Assembly (NCBI RefSeq): GCF_027694345.1
Contig: NZ_JAQEVU010000005.1
Coordinates: 62,001 to 126,000, forward strand
Source: Varibaculum timonense_A
Lineage (GTDB): Bacteria; Actinomycetota; Actinomycetes; Actinomycetales; Actinomycetaceae
Direction of reading: 5' to 3'
DNA length: 64,000 nucleotides
Shown piece after piece: positions 1-8,684 of this stretch. The notes beneath the pieces are model-generated. The model worked only from the letters and a program-made list of their open reading frames with translations. It made no database searches and had not been told where the DNA came from. Numbering within the stretch: the stretch's first letter is position 1; every line of letters begins with the position of its first letter. Made by a program: the position numbers and the translations under genes.

Positions 1-909
1 GGTAGTTGAAGATAAGCCTTCCGATACGGTTAGGGAAGCTAAACCACTACCTAGAAAACCATAAAGTTGATTTAAAGAAGTGAGAATGTTTTTGTTCAAA
101 GCCGTGCGCGCCATTATTCCCATAAGTTGCTGCTGACGCTGGATTCGATGTAAATCAGAACCATCTGAACCTTTAACGCCATGCCTTACCCTGGCATATT
201 CCAATGCTTGTTTTCCATCGAAATGCTTGCATCCAGGTTTTAAATCTAAACCAGTGTTGGGGTCTTTAATCTCGGTGGGGATATAGATGTTTATCCCTCC
301 AAGCGCGTTAATCATGGAAGCGAAGCCGCTGAAGTCTACCAAGATGGATTCATCAACTTTTAAACCGGTTAATTGTTCAACAGTTTTCCAGGTGCAAGCC
401 ACTGCGGTAGCGCGATTCCCGCCCTGAAAACCTATGGAATAAGCCCAGTTAAATTGAGCTTTTCGAGGTTTGGATAGCGAATTGTCTGCGAGTTTGCATC
501 GAGGGATATTAACCAGCAGATCTCTGGGGATTGATACTACTTCTACTCGCGACCTGTCAGCTGAAATATGCATAAGCATGGTGGTGTCAGAACGTTCGGT
601 GGGGTCGTTGCCGCCTCCGAGTTCTTTGTTTTCCTTCCCATCTCTAGTATCTGAGCCAATCACCAGCAGGTTAATAGGTTTTCCGCTATAAGAATCCGGA
701 GGGTTTCGATTAAGGACTTTAGCGACGGTTATCGTAGATGTTCGATTGGAGAGGTCGCTATAGATGAGAGTTGCGGCTGTAACGGCAAAGGAAACTGCTA
801 GTACAACCGCCACCGATAGAAAGCGCTTTAGCTTGCTGGGGCGTGGGGGATTAATTGCGTGCCCTATACGTCCGCAGTAAACCGCGGGATTCTTCTTGTG
901 CGAACTCAC
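1..909 (-). CDS. LytR-CpsA-Psr (LCP) family cell-wall ligase, 3' end outside window
   Basis: LCP proteins move lipid-linked glycopolymers onto peptidoglycan at the outer face of the membrane. The reading frame starts at GTG (907-909) and is open to the window edge for 303 residues. It has a basic N-terminus, one membrane segment at about residues 29-50, then LCP landmarks: LLVIGSDTRDG, a SDTTML stretch, SIPRDLLV, FNWAYSIGF, and YARVRHG followed by DLHRIQRQQ, which supplies the conserved Asp and Arg residues. It lies downstream of ung on the same strand (51-nt gap). No good Shine-Dalgarno precedes the GTG; a TAGAGT hexamer 7 nt upstream could be the -10 of a leaderless start. The C-terminus cannot be seen, so an extra LytR_C domain cannot be excluded. 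Confidence 0.9.
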   Translation of the reverse strand, partial: MSSHKKNPAVYCGRIGHAINPPRPSKLKRFLSVAVVLAVSFAVTAATLIYSDLSNRTSTITVAKVLNRNPPDSYSGKPINLLVIGSDTRDGKENKELGGGNDPTERSDTTMLMHISADRSRVEVVSIPRDLLVNIPRCKLADNSLSKPRKAQFNWAYSIGFQGGNRATAVACTWKTVEQLTGLKVDESILVDFSGFASMINALGGINIYIPTEIKDPNTGLDLKPGCKHFDGKQALEYARVRHGVKGSDGSDLHRIQRQQQLMGIMARTALNKNILTSLNQLYGFLGSGLASLTVSEGLSSTT

Positions 910-960
910 GTGAGCTACTCTATCTTGTTCGCAGCGAATTGTAACGATTTGGATAAGGAG

Positions 961-1623
961 TTAGGGAAGTTGCCAGTCAATAGGGCAAGCTCCCATTTGC
1001 TGTAGCAAAGAATTGGTGCGCGAAAATGGTCGAGAACCAAAGAATCCACGGGAGGCGGATAGAGGCGAAGGATGTGGGGACTGAATGGTGGGGGTGTCGC
1101 CAAGAGCGGGAGCTAAGGATTGTGCCTGTTTGCCCCAAAGGATGGCTACCAGAGGACGATTGCGTTTTATCAGAGCCGAAAGTGCCTGGTCGGTTACCTC
1201 TTCCCAGCCGCGTCCCTGGTGGGAACCAGCCTGATTAGGAATCACCGTCAGCACCCTGTTTAGCAGCATTACTCCTCGCTCAGCCCAAGGGCGCAAATCT
1301 CCCGATGTTGGATAGGCGCATCCTAAATCATCGTGCAGTTCCCGAAAGATGTTATTTAATGATTTAGGAATGGGTACTCCTGGTTTTACCGAAAACGAAA
1401 GTCCCATCGCATTTCCAGGAGTGGGGTACGGATCTTGCCCTACGATTAGCACTTTTACCTGGTCTAGCGGGTAAGTGAATGCGCGGAAAATATCCGCGCC
1501 AGCCGGTAGATAATTGTTGCCTCCTTTGCGCAGCATTTGACCCATTTCGGTAATTTTAGGGGCTGCTGGCTGCATGGCTGAGGCCCAGGAGGGGTGCATA
1601 ATGTTTTCCAGGTTGCTACTCAT
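961..1623 (-). CDS. ung: Uracil-DNA glycosylase, family 1
   Basis: Removes uracil from DNA as the first step of base-excision repair in the cytoplasm. The 220-residue protein has the full length of the family. It shows the water-activating motif GQDPYP at residues 62-67 and the DNA-intercalating loop HPSPLS at 184-189, followed by GFFGSRPFSRTN. Nothing in the active site looks altered. The start ATG (1623) sits close to the divergent VirR-like gene, whose start is about 100 bp away on the other strand. Confidence 0.96.
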   Translation of the reverse strand: MSSNLENIMHPSWASAMQPAAPKITEMGQMLRKGGNNYLPAGADIFRAFTYPLDQVKVLIVGQDPYPTPGNAMGLSFSVKPGVPIPKSLNNIFRELHDDLGCAYPTSGDLRPWAERGVMLLNRVLTVIPNQAGSHQGRGWEEVTDQALSALIKRNRPLVAILWGKQAQSLAPALGDTPTIQSPHPSPLSASRGFFGSRPFSRTNSLLQQMGACPIDWQLP

Positions 1624-1728
1624 GCTGCTACTTTACCCTGTGTACGCACATAAACCATGAGGGACAAATCTACTTTATCGGCGTGGCAGGTGCGAGGCGA
1701 TTGTGATGATGCAGCTAAGGTTAGGCAT

Positions 1729-2331
1729 GTGAGCAAACAAGAGTTTCCGCCAGACGAATTTGATGCCATGAGCGAGATAGGTCCATCGGGTGCACATCGA
1801 CGTCCTGTAAGACGTTGGCATGCCCTTTTGCCGATTTTAATCGTGTTAGTTCTCGGACCGGCGCTGGCTTGGGGTGGGGTAGCGCTTTTGAAAACCACTG
1901 GCAAAATCAGTGATAGTACCACCACAACTTCTCCTGCTCCTAGTGCAACTGTGTCTACTCCCACTACTGCTCCTACGAAAATCGCCAAGCCTGAGGATAC
2001 TGCTTCTCCGGGTTCTTCTGATGATTCGCAGTCCCCAGCTCCTGCGGCTAATAAAGAAAAAGTGCGAGTGCGGGTACTTAACGCTTCCAAACGTTCCGGA
2101 TGGGCAAAGGAAATCGCTGATAAGCTGCAATCTGGCGGTTTTACCAATCCGGTGGCTACCAATTCTAAGGCTCGCGGTTTAGATGGTTCTACGGTGCTTT
2201 ATAACGGTGACGAATATAAAGCTGCCGCGCAGGAAGCTGCACAACTTGCGGGGATTTCTATAGTTAAAAATGCTAAAGAAGGTGGCTACCAAATCGGAGA
2301 TTCCGATATTGCTATCTATTTGATTGACTAA
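1729..2331 (+). CDS. Membrane-anchored LytR_C-domain protein (VirR-like)
   Basis: A single-pass membrane protein with an extracytoplasmic LytR C-terminal domain. From the GTG at 1729 (AAGG about 9 nt upstream) it encodes 200 residues: a cytoplasmic basic stretch (RRPVRRWH), one hydrophobic segment, a Thr/Pro/Ser-rich linker, then the domain starting VRVRVLNASKRSGWA and ending in IAIYLID. An upstream ATG at 1657 would add 24 residues but has no clear ribosome site. In mycobacteria the similar VirR lies a few genes from groEL2 and works with LCP proteins in wall assembly; here an LCP gene and groEL are both close, which fits that role. The function is inferred from domain and position. Confidence 0.8.
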   Translation: MSKQEFPPDEFDAMSEIGPSGAHRRPVRRWHALLPILIVLVLGPALAWGGVALLKTTGKISDSTTTTSPAPSATVSTPTTAPTKIAKPEDTASPGSSDDSQSPAPAANKEKVRVRVLNASKRSGWAKEIADKLQSGGFTNPVATNSKARGLDGSTVLYNGDEYKAAAQEAAQLAGISIVKNAKEGGYQIGDSDIAIYLID

Positions 2332-2425
2332 CGGGATATTCCTTATCTTTGCGGTCGCTGTTGCCTTAGGCTGTCTGTTTTCTCTCTCAGGATATTTTGC
2401 GCCGTTTCGTGTCTAAAGTTTGCAC

Positions 2426-2454
2426 TTGACCTAGGAGAGTGCCAGAATCATATT
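2426..2454 (+). promoter_or_regulatory. Probable groEL promoter
   Basis: TTGACC (2426-2431) and CATATT (2449-2454) are separated by 17 bp. The -10 abuts the CIRCE operator, the usual geometry for HrcA repression. Confidence 0.7.
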
Positions 2455-2480
2455 TAGCACTCGAACCTAGAGAGTGATAA
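2454..2480. promoter_or_regulatory. CIRCE operator (HrcA binding site)
   Basis: TTAGCACTC, a 9-nt spacer, then GAGTGATAA. This matches the CIRCE consensus (TTAGCACTC-N9-GAGTGCTAA) with a single mismatch in the right arm. It lies about 135 bp upstream of the groEL start and next to the -10 box, so groEL is expected to be induced by heat shock through loss of HrcA. hrcA itself is not in the window. Confidence 0.9.
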
Positions 2481-2615
2481 AACCAAGCTCTTGGTGAGGG
2501 GGCGAGACTTCGAGACAGGATCGGAGCCTCGTCCTCGTCCGTCGCGGGCATCAAGGCTGGGCGAAAGATCTAACCGCGTGGCGCAATAGCGTCGCGATGG
2601 AGGGAATAGAAGCAT

Positions 2616-4247
2616 ATGAGCAAGATTATTGCTTTTGATGAGGAAGCTCGCCGGGGAATGGAGCGGGGGCTAAACACCCTGGCTGACACGGTGAAAGTAA
2701 CGCTGGGACCGCGTGGTCGTAACGTAGTCTTGGAAAAGAAGTGGGGAGCACCCACGATTACCAAAGACGGGGTTTCGGTAGCTAAAGAAATCGATTTGGA
2801 AGATCCTTACGAAAAGATTGGCGCCGAACTGGTTAAAGAGGTCGCTAAGAAGACCGATGATGTAGCTGGTGACGGTACTACTACCGCTACTGTATTGGCT
2901 CAGGCGCTAGTGCGCGAGGGTCTGCGTAACGTGGTTGCGGGGGCGAATCCGATTGCTCTTAAGCGTGGCATTGACAAATCTGTTGAGGCGGTTGTCGATC
3001 AACTACACGCCGATGCCAAGGAAGTTGAAACTCGTGACGAGATTGCAGCTACCGCTTCTATATCGGCTAATGACCCTGAAATCGGGGCTTTGATTGCTGA
3101 TGCCATGGAAAAGGTAGGCAATGAAGGTGTTATCACTGTTGAGGATTCCAACTCATTCGGTACTCACCTGGAAGTCACCGAGGGTATGCGTTTCGATAAG
3201 GGCTACATCTCTGGTTACTTTGTAACCGATGCGGATCGTCAGGAAGCTGTTCTGGAAGATCCCTACATCCTGCTGGTGGAATCGAAAGTTTCCCAGATTA
3301 AGGACCTGTTGCCGCTGCTGGAAAAGGTAATGGCTACCGGCAAACCGCTGCTGATTATTGCGGAGGACGTGGACGGGGAAGCTCTGACCACTCTAGTTTT
3401 GAATAAGATTCGCGGTACTTTCAAGGCTGCTGCGGTTAAGGCTCCGGGCTTCGGCGATCGTCGCAAGGCCATGTTGCAGGATATGGCGATTTTGACTGGC
3501 GGTCAGGTAATCTCCGAGACCGTGGGACTAACCCTGGAAAACGCCGAGCTAGATATGCTGGGCAAGGCTCGCAAAGTGGTTGTTACCAAGGATGAAACCA
3601 CTATTGTTGAGGGCGCAGGCGCTAGCGAAGATATCGAGGCTCGCGTAAAGCAGATTCGCCAAGAAATCGAGAACACCGAGTCTGATTACGATCGCGAGAA
3701 ACTGCAAGAACGCTTGGCTAAACTGGCCGGCGGAGTAGCGGTTATCAAGTCCGGTGCCGCCACTGAAGTTGAGATGAAAGAGCGTAAGCACCGGATCGAG
3801 GACGCAGTTCGCAACGCTAAAGCCGCGGTTGAAGAAGGTATCGTAGCTGGTGGCGGGGTTGCTCTGCTGCAGTCCGGTCTGAAAGCTTTGGACAGCTTAA
3901 AGCTAGAGGGCGACGAAGAAACTGGCGCTTCCATCGTTCGGGTTGCGCTTTCTTCTCCGATGCGTCAAATCGCAGAGAATGCTGGTTTGGAAGGCTCAGT
4001 TGTGGCAGAAAAGGTTAAGAACCTGCCAGCTGGCGAGGGTCTAAATGCCGCTACTGGCGAGTATGAAGATCTACTCAAGAGCAATATTGCTGACCCGGTT
4101 AAGGTTACTCGTTCCGCTTTGCAGAATGCAGCTTCGATTGCCGGTATGTTCTTGACCACCGAAGCGGTAGTAGCTGACAAGCCGGAGCCTCCGGCTGCAC
4201 CTGGTGGTGACGATGCCGCTGCCGCGGGTATGGGTGGAATGTACTAA
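2616..4247 (+). CDS. groL: 60-kDa chaperonin GroEL (GroEL2 type)
   Basis: Forms the double-ring ATP-dependent folding chamber in the cytoplasm. The 543-residue protein is of normal length, with the ATP-binding signatures VTLGPRGRNVV and DVAGDGTTTATVLAQAL near the N-terminus and a Gly/Met tail (GMGGMY) rather than a His-rich tail. That tail matches the housekeeping GroEL2 of actinobacteria. No groES is adjacent; lone groEL genes next to a LytR_C gene are common in this phylum. ATG 2616 is preceded by GGAGGG. The CIRCE site upstream and a strong hairpin terminator downstream make it a monocistronic heat-shock unit. Confidence 0.98.
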   Translation: MSKIIAFDEEARRGMERGLNTLADTVKVTLGPRGRNVVLEKKWGAPTITKDGVSVAKEIDLEDPYEKIGAELVKEVAKKTDDVAGDGTTTATVLAQALVREGLRNVVAGANPIALKRGIDKSVEAVVDQLHADAKEVETRDEIAATASISANDPEIGALIADAMEKVGNEGVITVEDSNSFGTHLEVTEGMRFDKGYISGYFVTDADRQEAVLEDPYILLVESKVSQIKDLLPLLEKVMATGKPLLIIAEDVDGEALTTLVLNKIRGTFKAAAVKAPGFGDRRKAMLQDMAILTGGQVISETVGLTLENAELDMLGKARKVVVTKDETTIVEGAGASEDIEARVKQIRQEIENTESDYDREKLQERLAKLAGGVAVIKSGAATEVEMKERKHRIEDAVRNAKAAVEEGIVAGGGVALLQSGLKALDSLKLEGDEETGASIVRVALSSPMRQIAENAGLEGSVVAEKVKNLPAGEGLNAATGEYEDLLKSNIADPVKVTRSALQNAASIAGMFLTTEAVVADKPEPPAAPGGDDAAAAGMGGMY

Positions 4248-4296
4248 ACCATACTCTGGCGGTTTTGCGACTTGGTTGCAAAACTAACCTGATGCT

Positions 4297-4336
4297 AAAA
4301 GGTGGGGGCGAACCAAATGGTTCGCCCCCACCTTTT
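4297..4336 (+). terminator. groEL rho-independent terminator
   Basis: Perfect 18-bp stem: 4297-4314 pairs with 4319-4336 around a 4-nt AAAT loop, with A and T runs at the two ends. The symmetry allows it to act on either strand, but the convergent gene ends about 95 bp further on. Confidence 0.92.
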
Positions 4337-4363
4337 CTATCCATTTTGGGGTGCATACGAGAA

Positions 4364-4382
4364 AATAGGGCTAATGCCCATT
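4364..4382. repeat. 19-bp hairpin-containing repeat, copy 1
   Basis: AATAGGGCTAATGCCCATT contains the small palindrome GGGC-TAAT-GCCC. The same 19 bp occur at 45744-45762 at a phage-remnant breakpoint. Here it lies between the groEL terminator and the 3' end of the WXG100 gene. Its function is unknown. Confidence 0.55.
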
Positions 4383-4430
4383 TCCGGCTCCATTTTCAGG
4401 TTAATACCTCAATCAACCCGCGGTTAGGTC

Positions 4431-4721
4431 TTAACCGGCAAACATAGCGGCTGCGCCACTTTCAGCATCTTCATAGCTGGCGGATGCTGCTTGAAGTGCT
4501 TGCCCGATAGAATCTAATGCTGATTCCATCTGAGCCTGTGCGGCGCGCCAACGCGCCGCACAGTCGGCAAAAGAACTGGCGGCTAGTCCGGTCCAAGATC
4601 CTTGCAGGGACTGTACCTGAGCCATCATGGCGGCGGCATCGGTGCGCAGTTGTCCCGCAATTGCGGCTGCCTGAGCGCCGGCTGCCGATACTTGCCCAGA
4701 ATCTACATTGAACTGTGCCAT
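4431..4721 (-). CDS. WXG100 (ESAT-6-like) secreted protein
   Basis: A 96-residue protein of the WXG100 family, exported as helical-hairpin dimers by type VII secretion. The central turn motif is W43-T44-G45 (GSWTGLA). A YxxxE export-type motif is seen at Y83-E87 (YEDAE). Helix breaks and Ala-rich heptads fit the family. The start ATG has AAGGAG 8 nt upstream. No EccC ATPase, EccB/D membrane part or partner WXG gene is in the window, so it is an orphan substrate that must use a secretion locus elsewhere. Confidence 0.93.
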   Translation of the reverse strand: MAQFNVDSGQVSAAGAQAAAIAGQLRTDAAAMMAQVQSLQGSWTGLAASSFADCAARWRAAQAQMESALDSIGQALQAASASYEDAESGAAAMFAG

Positions 4722-4941
4722 CTTGGTTTCTCCTTAAAATAGCTGATTGATTGGCTGTCGCCCTCAATCTAGACCCTGACTAGACCGAAAAACACCTGCG
4801 CGATAATAATTTTAGGAAATCGCATCATTATCTGTTCCTGGGGACAAGCTAGTAACGGGGTTTGCGGAAGTTCATAGGAGTAGCAATCGGAAAATAAAAT
4901 ACCTGTTTATCCCCAATCCTGGGAGAACAGAAAGGCAGCTC

Positions 4942-6072
4942 CTAGAATTCGGTCAGTGAATCCTCGTCGTCCGCTGAAGAATACATTGTTTCTTCTGCCT
5001 CTTCATCAGTGGAAATAGTTGGATTCTCCTCCTCTTCAACTTCTTCCACAGTTTCCGCGCGCCGGTAATCACTATTTTTTATCTCTGTTTTACGCATTGT
5101 GATAGTGGAAAACTGATCTGCCACATTTTCCATCGAGGAAAGAACATTTTCGCCATCACTGTTAGCGCTTGCCTCTTGTAGCTGCAAAGCTCGCCCTTCA
5201 AGTGACTTTCTTTCAGTAGCCGATATTTTCGGCGCGAGGTTAGTCGGTGAAACTGGTCTCGCATCCTTAGATAAAATCGAGCGGCGAACCGTCGTTCGGC
5301 TTGCAGCCGCCTTAATTACCACCGTCTCTGAAGTATCAGCTGCCCGCGTTTTTTCCTTAGATTTGGGTTTAGCAACCGGTTTATCTTTCCCAGCCGGTGT
5401 TCCCGGAATAAGCGCTGATAACTTCGCATACTCGCCCTCTAAGTTCTGTCTAGCTGCATGCTCATTGCCGCTGCCTAAAGGGGAATGAAAAATTGATTCT
5501 CGCGCAAGCAACTTAGAAACGAAAGAGCGACGCAAACGGGCATAGCGCAAAGGCTCCATCGTTTCCATCTCTGCTCTCATTAACTGGCAATAGCCTCGAT
5601 AATCCTGAGGAGAAGCCCCGAAGTAAGAAATAGCGGCGTCCACAAAAACGCAGGCATCTAAATCATCTACCGGAGGGGTTATCCCCTCAAGCATTAAAAT
5701 CAGTTCTCCAACCCGAATCGCTAACTCTTTTGGCAAGCCCAGTTGCTCTAGGCGGCGCACCGCATAATCGGCAGAAGCAGGATAGTTCTCGTAGTCAGTG
5801 GTGTTCTTTAGCTGGGTTTGCGACTGGGTAATTACCCCGTGATACCAGGCTGCAACGGTTAAAAGTGCTGGTTGCTGTGAAGTGTTGGTAAAGTGATCCA
5901 AACTGGTTAATAAACGAATCAGGTGAGACTTGGTGTGAAACTGTCGCCCGGATGATTGCCACATTTCAAGGAGATTATCTGCTTCTTTACGCAGTAAATC
6001 GTCATCGGTAATCCCCAGTTCGCGCATAGCTTTGACGAATCCCGTCTGTAGCCAAGATGGTGCACCTGGCAT
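4942..6072 (-). CDS. HD-superfamily hydrolase-like protein with altered HD motif and acidic tail
   Basis: Residues 1-220 align by eye with the predicted metal-dependent HD phosphohydrolases of the COG4339 type: W..SGRQFHTKSH (H46, H50), the helix AAWYHGV where the family has a WFHD motif, D145 in CVFVDAAIS, and the closing RESIFHSP and EHAARQNLEGEY. The key His-Asp doublet is His78-Gly79, so a metal ligand appears lost and the enzyme may be inactive or altered. Residues 220-376 form a low-complexity Lys-rich then Glu/Asp-rich tail absent from the usual roughly 200-residue family. Nothing adjacent suggests a partner. The substrate is unknown. Confidence 0.7.
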   Translation of the reverse strand: MPGAPSWLQTGFVKAMRELGITDDDLLRKEADNLLEMWQSSGRQFHTKSHLIRLLTSLDHFTNTSQQPALLTVAAWYHGVITQSQTQLKNTTDYENYPASADYAVRRLEQLGLPKELAIRVGELILMLEGITPPVDDLDACVFVDAAISYFGASPQDYRGYCQLMRAEMETMEPLRYARLRRSFVSKLLARESIFHSPLGSGNEHAARQNLEGEYAKLSALIPGTPAGKDKPVAKPKSKEKTRAADTSETVVIKAAASRTTVRRSILSKDARPVSPTNLAPKISATERKSLEGRALQLQEASANSDGENVLSSMENVADQFSTITMRKTEIKNSDYRRAETVEEVEEEENPTISTDEEAEETMYSSADDEDSLTEF

Positions 6073-6211
6073 AACCTTCGTACCCCCGATGTTTTAATGT
6101 TGCAGTGGTTATCCTACGGCGAAAATTACAAGAGAAAAAATGCGCTCTACAGAACCCGGTTGCTAACTGCAAAAATGGGTGAGAGTTAGCGGTTTATATT
6201 TCTGCAAACTT

Positions 6212-7831
6212 TTACTCCGATTTCTTTCCGGATGTTTTCTTGAAAACCTTTCCTGATTTTTGGCTTAGTTCCGGCCTTCCCTGTCCTTTAGGGGCGATAG
6301 CGGGGAAAGAAACCCTGATGGTTAGCCCTCCGCCAGGAGTTTCTACTGCCTTAGCTTCACCGCCATGCACAGCCGCGATGGCGGAAACAATCGATAGCCC
6401 CAGTCCGGTTCCTCCGGTTTCTCTAGAACGCGACCCATCACGACGGTAAAAGCGTCCAAAGATTTCTTCTAGTTCGTCGCTGGGTACGCCCTCGCCGTGA
6501 TCGCGGATCTCCAAGACGGCTTCACCTTGGTTGATTCCCGCTAAAATCTCTACCGGCACCTCGGGTGAAGTGTAACGGTCGATATTGCCAATCAGATTGG
6601 TCATTACCTGGGTTAGCTGATTTGGGTCAGCTAACACCAACGCCGTTTTACCCTCGTCTAACAGCAAAGGTTCGCCATCTAGGTGTTGTAAACGGATAGC
6701 CCGATTGGGGGATAGGGCTGATAAATCCAAGGCTCCGGCGGCAGCTATCTGATATAAATCCACTGCCTCCATCTTTATTTTTCTTCCCTCATCTAGACGT
6801 GCCAGTTTTAGTAAATCTTCAACTAGCACCCCCATTCTGGTGGCTTCCGAAGAAATCCTCCCCATCACTTCATCAACCCGTTCAGGGGGAACCCCACCCA
6901 TTTTGTAAAGCTCTCCGTAGCCACGTAAAGCAGCTAGCGGGGTGCGGAGCTCATGGGAAGCGTCAGACACGAACTGACGAATTTTCTTCTCGTTTCGCTG
7001 CTGGGTGACAATAGTTTCTTCTATCCTCGACAGCATGAAGTTCAGCGCTGAAGCTAGCGACAAGACTTCTCCGGCGTGTACTTGCGACAAATCTATACGT
7101 TCATGCAGGTCACCAGAGGCGATTTTTCCGGCAACTTCCTCCATTTGGCGCAGAGGACGCAACGAAACTTGTACCAGTACGTAGGCTAGAACCCCCCCAA
7201 CTAAAATAATGATTACCGAAGTTCCCAGCACGTTAATCCCGGTAGCGGTAACAGTTTGGGTTACGGTTTGCAAAGGTAGAGCTACAATTAGCGTTCCCGC
7301 TATCTTCAAATCGGAAGCACCATGCATAGGGAGCATAATCGCTCGCCAGGAAGAGGAACCCTCGCCGGCTATGGTAAAGGGTTTTTCCCATTCAATACTG
7401 CGTGATTTCTCTATTGCTTCTAGGGCTTTACGGTCAGGACGCTCTTTGTCTTGACCGGTAATAGCGGAGGTAGCTTCCGCTACTTCACCTTTGTAATTAA
7501 CCCTAACGAAATAGTTTGTAGGTTGATTAGCTTGAAAACTGCCGTTTCCTAATAAATCCACCAAATCGTTGGTTTTTATCCGGGAGGCAGTAGATTTCAG
7601 ATTAGAATCGATTTGCGCGGTTAAATGCGAGTGCAATATTCCCAACATTGCCGCCCCGGTTCCGCCCAGTCCTCCAGCCAGTAGCGCCATAATAACTAGC
7701 ACTAAACGCCAGGTGAGCGGAATGCGTTGCCAATAAGTGCCTTTTGAAGTCGCCTCTTTGTGAACGGTTTCGGTCTTCCGTTTGCGTTCGCGGTATCTCT
7801 GGCTGATTTTTAGACGCTGCGGGAGATTCAT
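6212..7831 (-). CDS. Two-component sensor histidine kinase
   Basis: Membrane histidine kinase of 539 residues, partner of the regulator upstream. From N to C: basic cytoplasmic leader, TM1 at about 43-66, an extracellular sensor region of about 130 residues, TM2 at about 200-222, HAMP (about 224-277), HisKA with SDASHELRTPLAALRG (phospho-acceptor H293), and HATPase with NLIGNIDRYT, REHGEGV-like and TGGTGLGLSIV motifs, ending in a Lys/Ser-rich tail. The start ATG (7831) overlaps the regulator stop by one base (TAATG), so the genes are translationally coupled. A longer upstream reading frame exists but overlaps the regulator and is rejected. The signal is unknown. Confidence 0.93.
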   Translation of the reverse strand: MNLPQRLKISQRYRERKRKTETVHKEATSKGTYWQRIPLTWRLVLVIMALLAGGLGGTGAAMLGILHSHLTAQIDSNLKSTASRIKTNDLVDLLGNGSFQANQPTNYFVRVNYKGEVAEATSAITGQDKERPDRKALEAIEKSRSIEWEKPFTIAGEGSSSWRAIMLPMHGASDLKIAGTLIVALPLQTVTQTVTATGINVLGTSVIIILVGGVLAYVLVQVSLRPLRQMEEVAGKIASGDLHERIDLSQVHAGEVLSLASALNFMLSRIEETIVTQQRNEKKIRQFVSDASHELRTPLAALRGYGELYKMGGVPPERVDEVMGRISSEATRMGVLVEDLLKLARLDEGRKIKMEAVDLYQIAAAGALDLSALSPNRAIRLQHLDGEPLLLDEGKTALVLADPNQLTQVMTNLIGNIDRYTSPEVPVEILAGINQGEAVLEIRDHGEGVPSDELEEIFGRFYRRDGSRSRETGGTGLGLSIVSAIAAVHGGEAKAVETPGGGLTIRVSFPAIAPKGQGRPELSQKSGKVFKKTSGKKSE

Positions 7832-8535
7832 TAGTGCTTTCCGGCGCGAATCATATACCCGATACCCCGGCGGGTAGTGATAATGTCCCCGCAAGATCCG
7901 GGCACATCCAGTTTGCGGCGCAGATAGGAAATATAGGATTCTACAATGGCGGCCTCGCCATTCCAATCGTATTCCCAAACATGGTCAAGGATTTGAGTCT
8001 TTGAAACCACCCGTCCCTCGTTAATCATCAGATAGCGCAGCAGCTTGAACTCGGTAGGGGACAGGTCAATAACCTGATCTGCTCGGCGAACCTCATGTGC
8101 GTCCTCGTCTAAGGCAATGTCAGCCACTCTAATAACCGCATCTTCGCTGGCGACTCCCCGGGTGCGTCGCAAAATAGCGTTAATCCGGGCGACTACTTCC
8201 TCTAGTCCGAAAGGTTTGGTTACATAATCATCCCCGCCTACGGTCAGACCCTGAACTTTATCGCTCATATCGTCTTTCGCGGTCAGGAAAAGAATGGGGG
8301 TGGTGAAGCCATTTTCGCGCAGGCGGCGGGTGACGGTGAAGCCATCTACATCGGGCAACATTACATCTAGAACAATCAAATCCGGGTCGGTAGATTCTGC
8401 TTGCTTTATAGCTTCAGAGCCATCAGCGGCAGTGAATACTTCAAATCCGGTATAGCGCAAGGAAGAAGCTAGTAGGTCGCGAATATTAGGTTCGTCATCA
8501 ACAACTAGCAAACGAGCGGTATCTTTAGCAGTCAT
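7831..8535 (-). CDS. OmpR/PhoB-family response regulator
   Basis: 234-residue DNA-binding regulator. Receiver domain with acidic pocket D13-D14, phosphorylated D57 (VLDVMLP) and K108 (VTKPF); then a winged-helix domain with LSPTEFKLLRYL and the VESYISYLRRKLD recognition helix, ending in TTRRGIGYMIR. This pattern resembles the TrcR/TcrX-type actinobacterial regulators. ATG 8535 begins the MTAKDTARLLVVDDEP sequence; earlier in-frame starts would add a non-homologous leader. It is first in the operon with the kinase and divergent from the PanC-like gene, with about 150 bp between them for shared control. Confidence 0.94.
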   Translation of the reverse strand: MTAKDTARLLVVDDEPNIRDLLASSLRYTGFEVFTAADGSEAIKQAESTDPDLIVLDVMLPDVDGFTVTRRLRENGFTTPILFLTAKDDMSDKVQGLTVGGDDYVTKPFGLEEVVARINAILRRTRGVASEDAVIRVADIALDEDAHEVRRADQVIDLSPTEFKLLRYLMINEGRVVSKTQILDHVWEYDWNGEAAIVESYISYLRRKLDVPGSCGDIITTRRGIGYMIRAGKH

Positions 8536-8684
8536 GGAGTAATAATCCCTGAAAAAACTGGATGTTAGCTGAATGGAATCTGGCAACTGTATGGACGGTA
8601 TTTTAGTGAATCTGAGTGTTATTCCCCTGCTTTGACAGGTAGAATCAAAGAAGTAAATGTCAGGAAAACTTGAGGGAACATAGC

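Noticed and set aside
2531..2545. Recurring CGTCCTCG motif as a Chi-like or regulatory signal
   Set aside because: It occurs in many unrelated coding and non-coding places and cannot be told from codon and GC bias without a whole-genome count.
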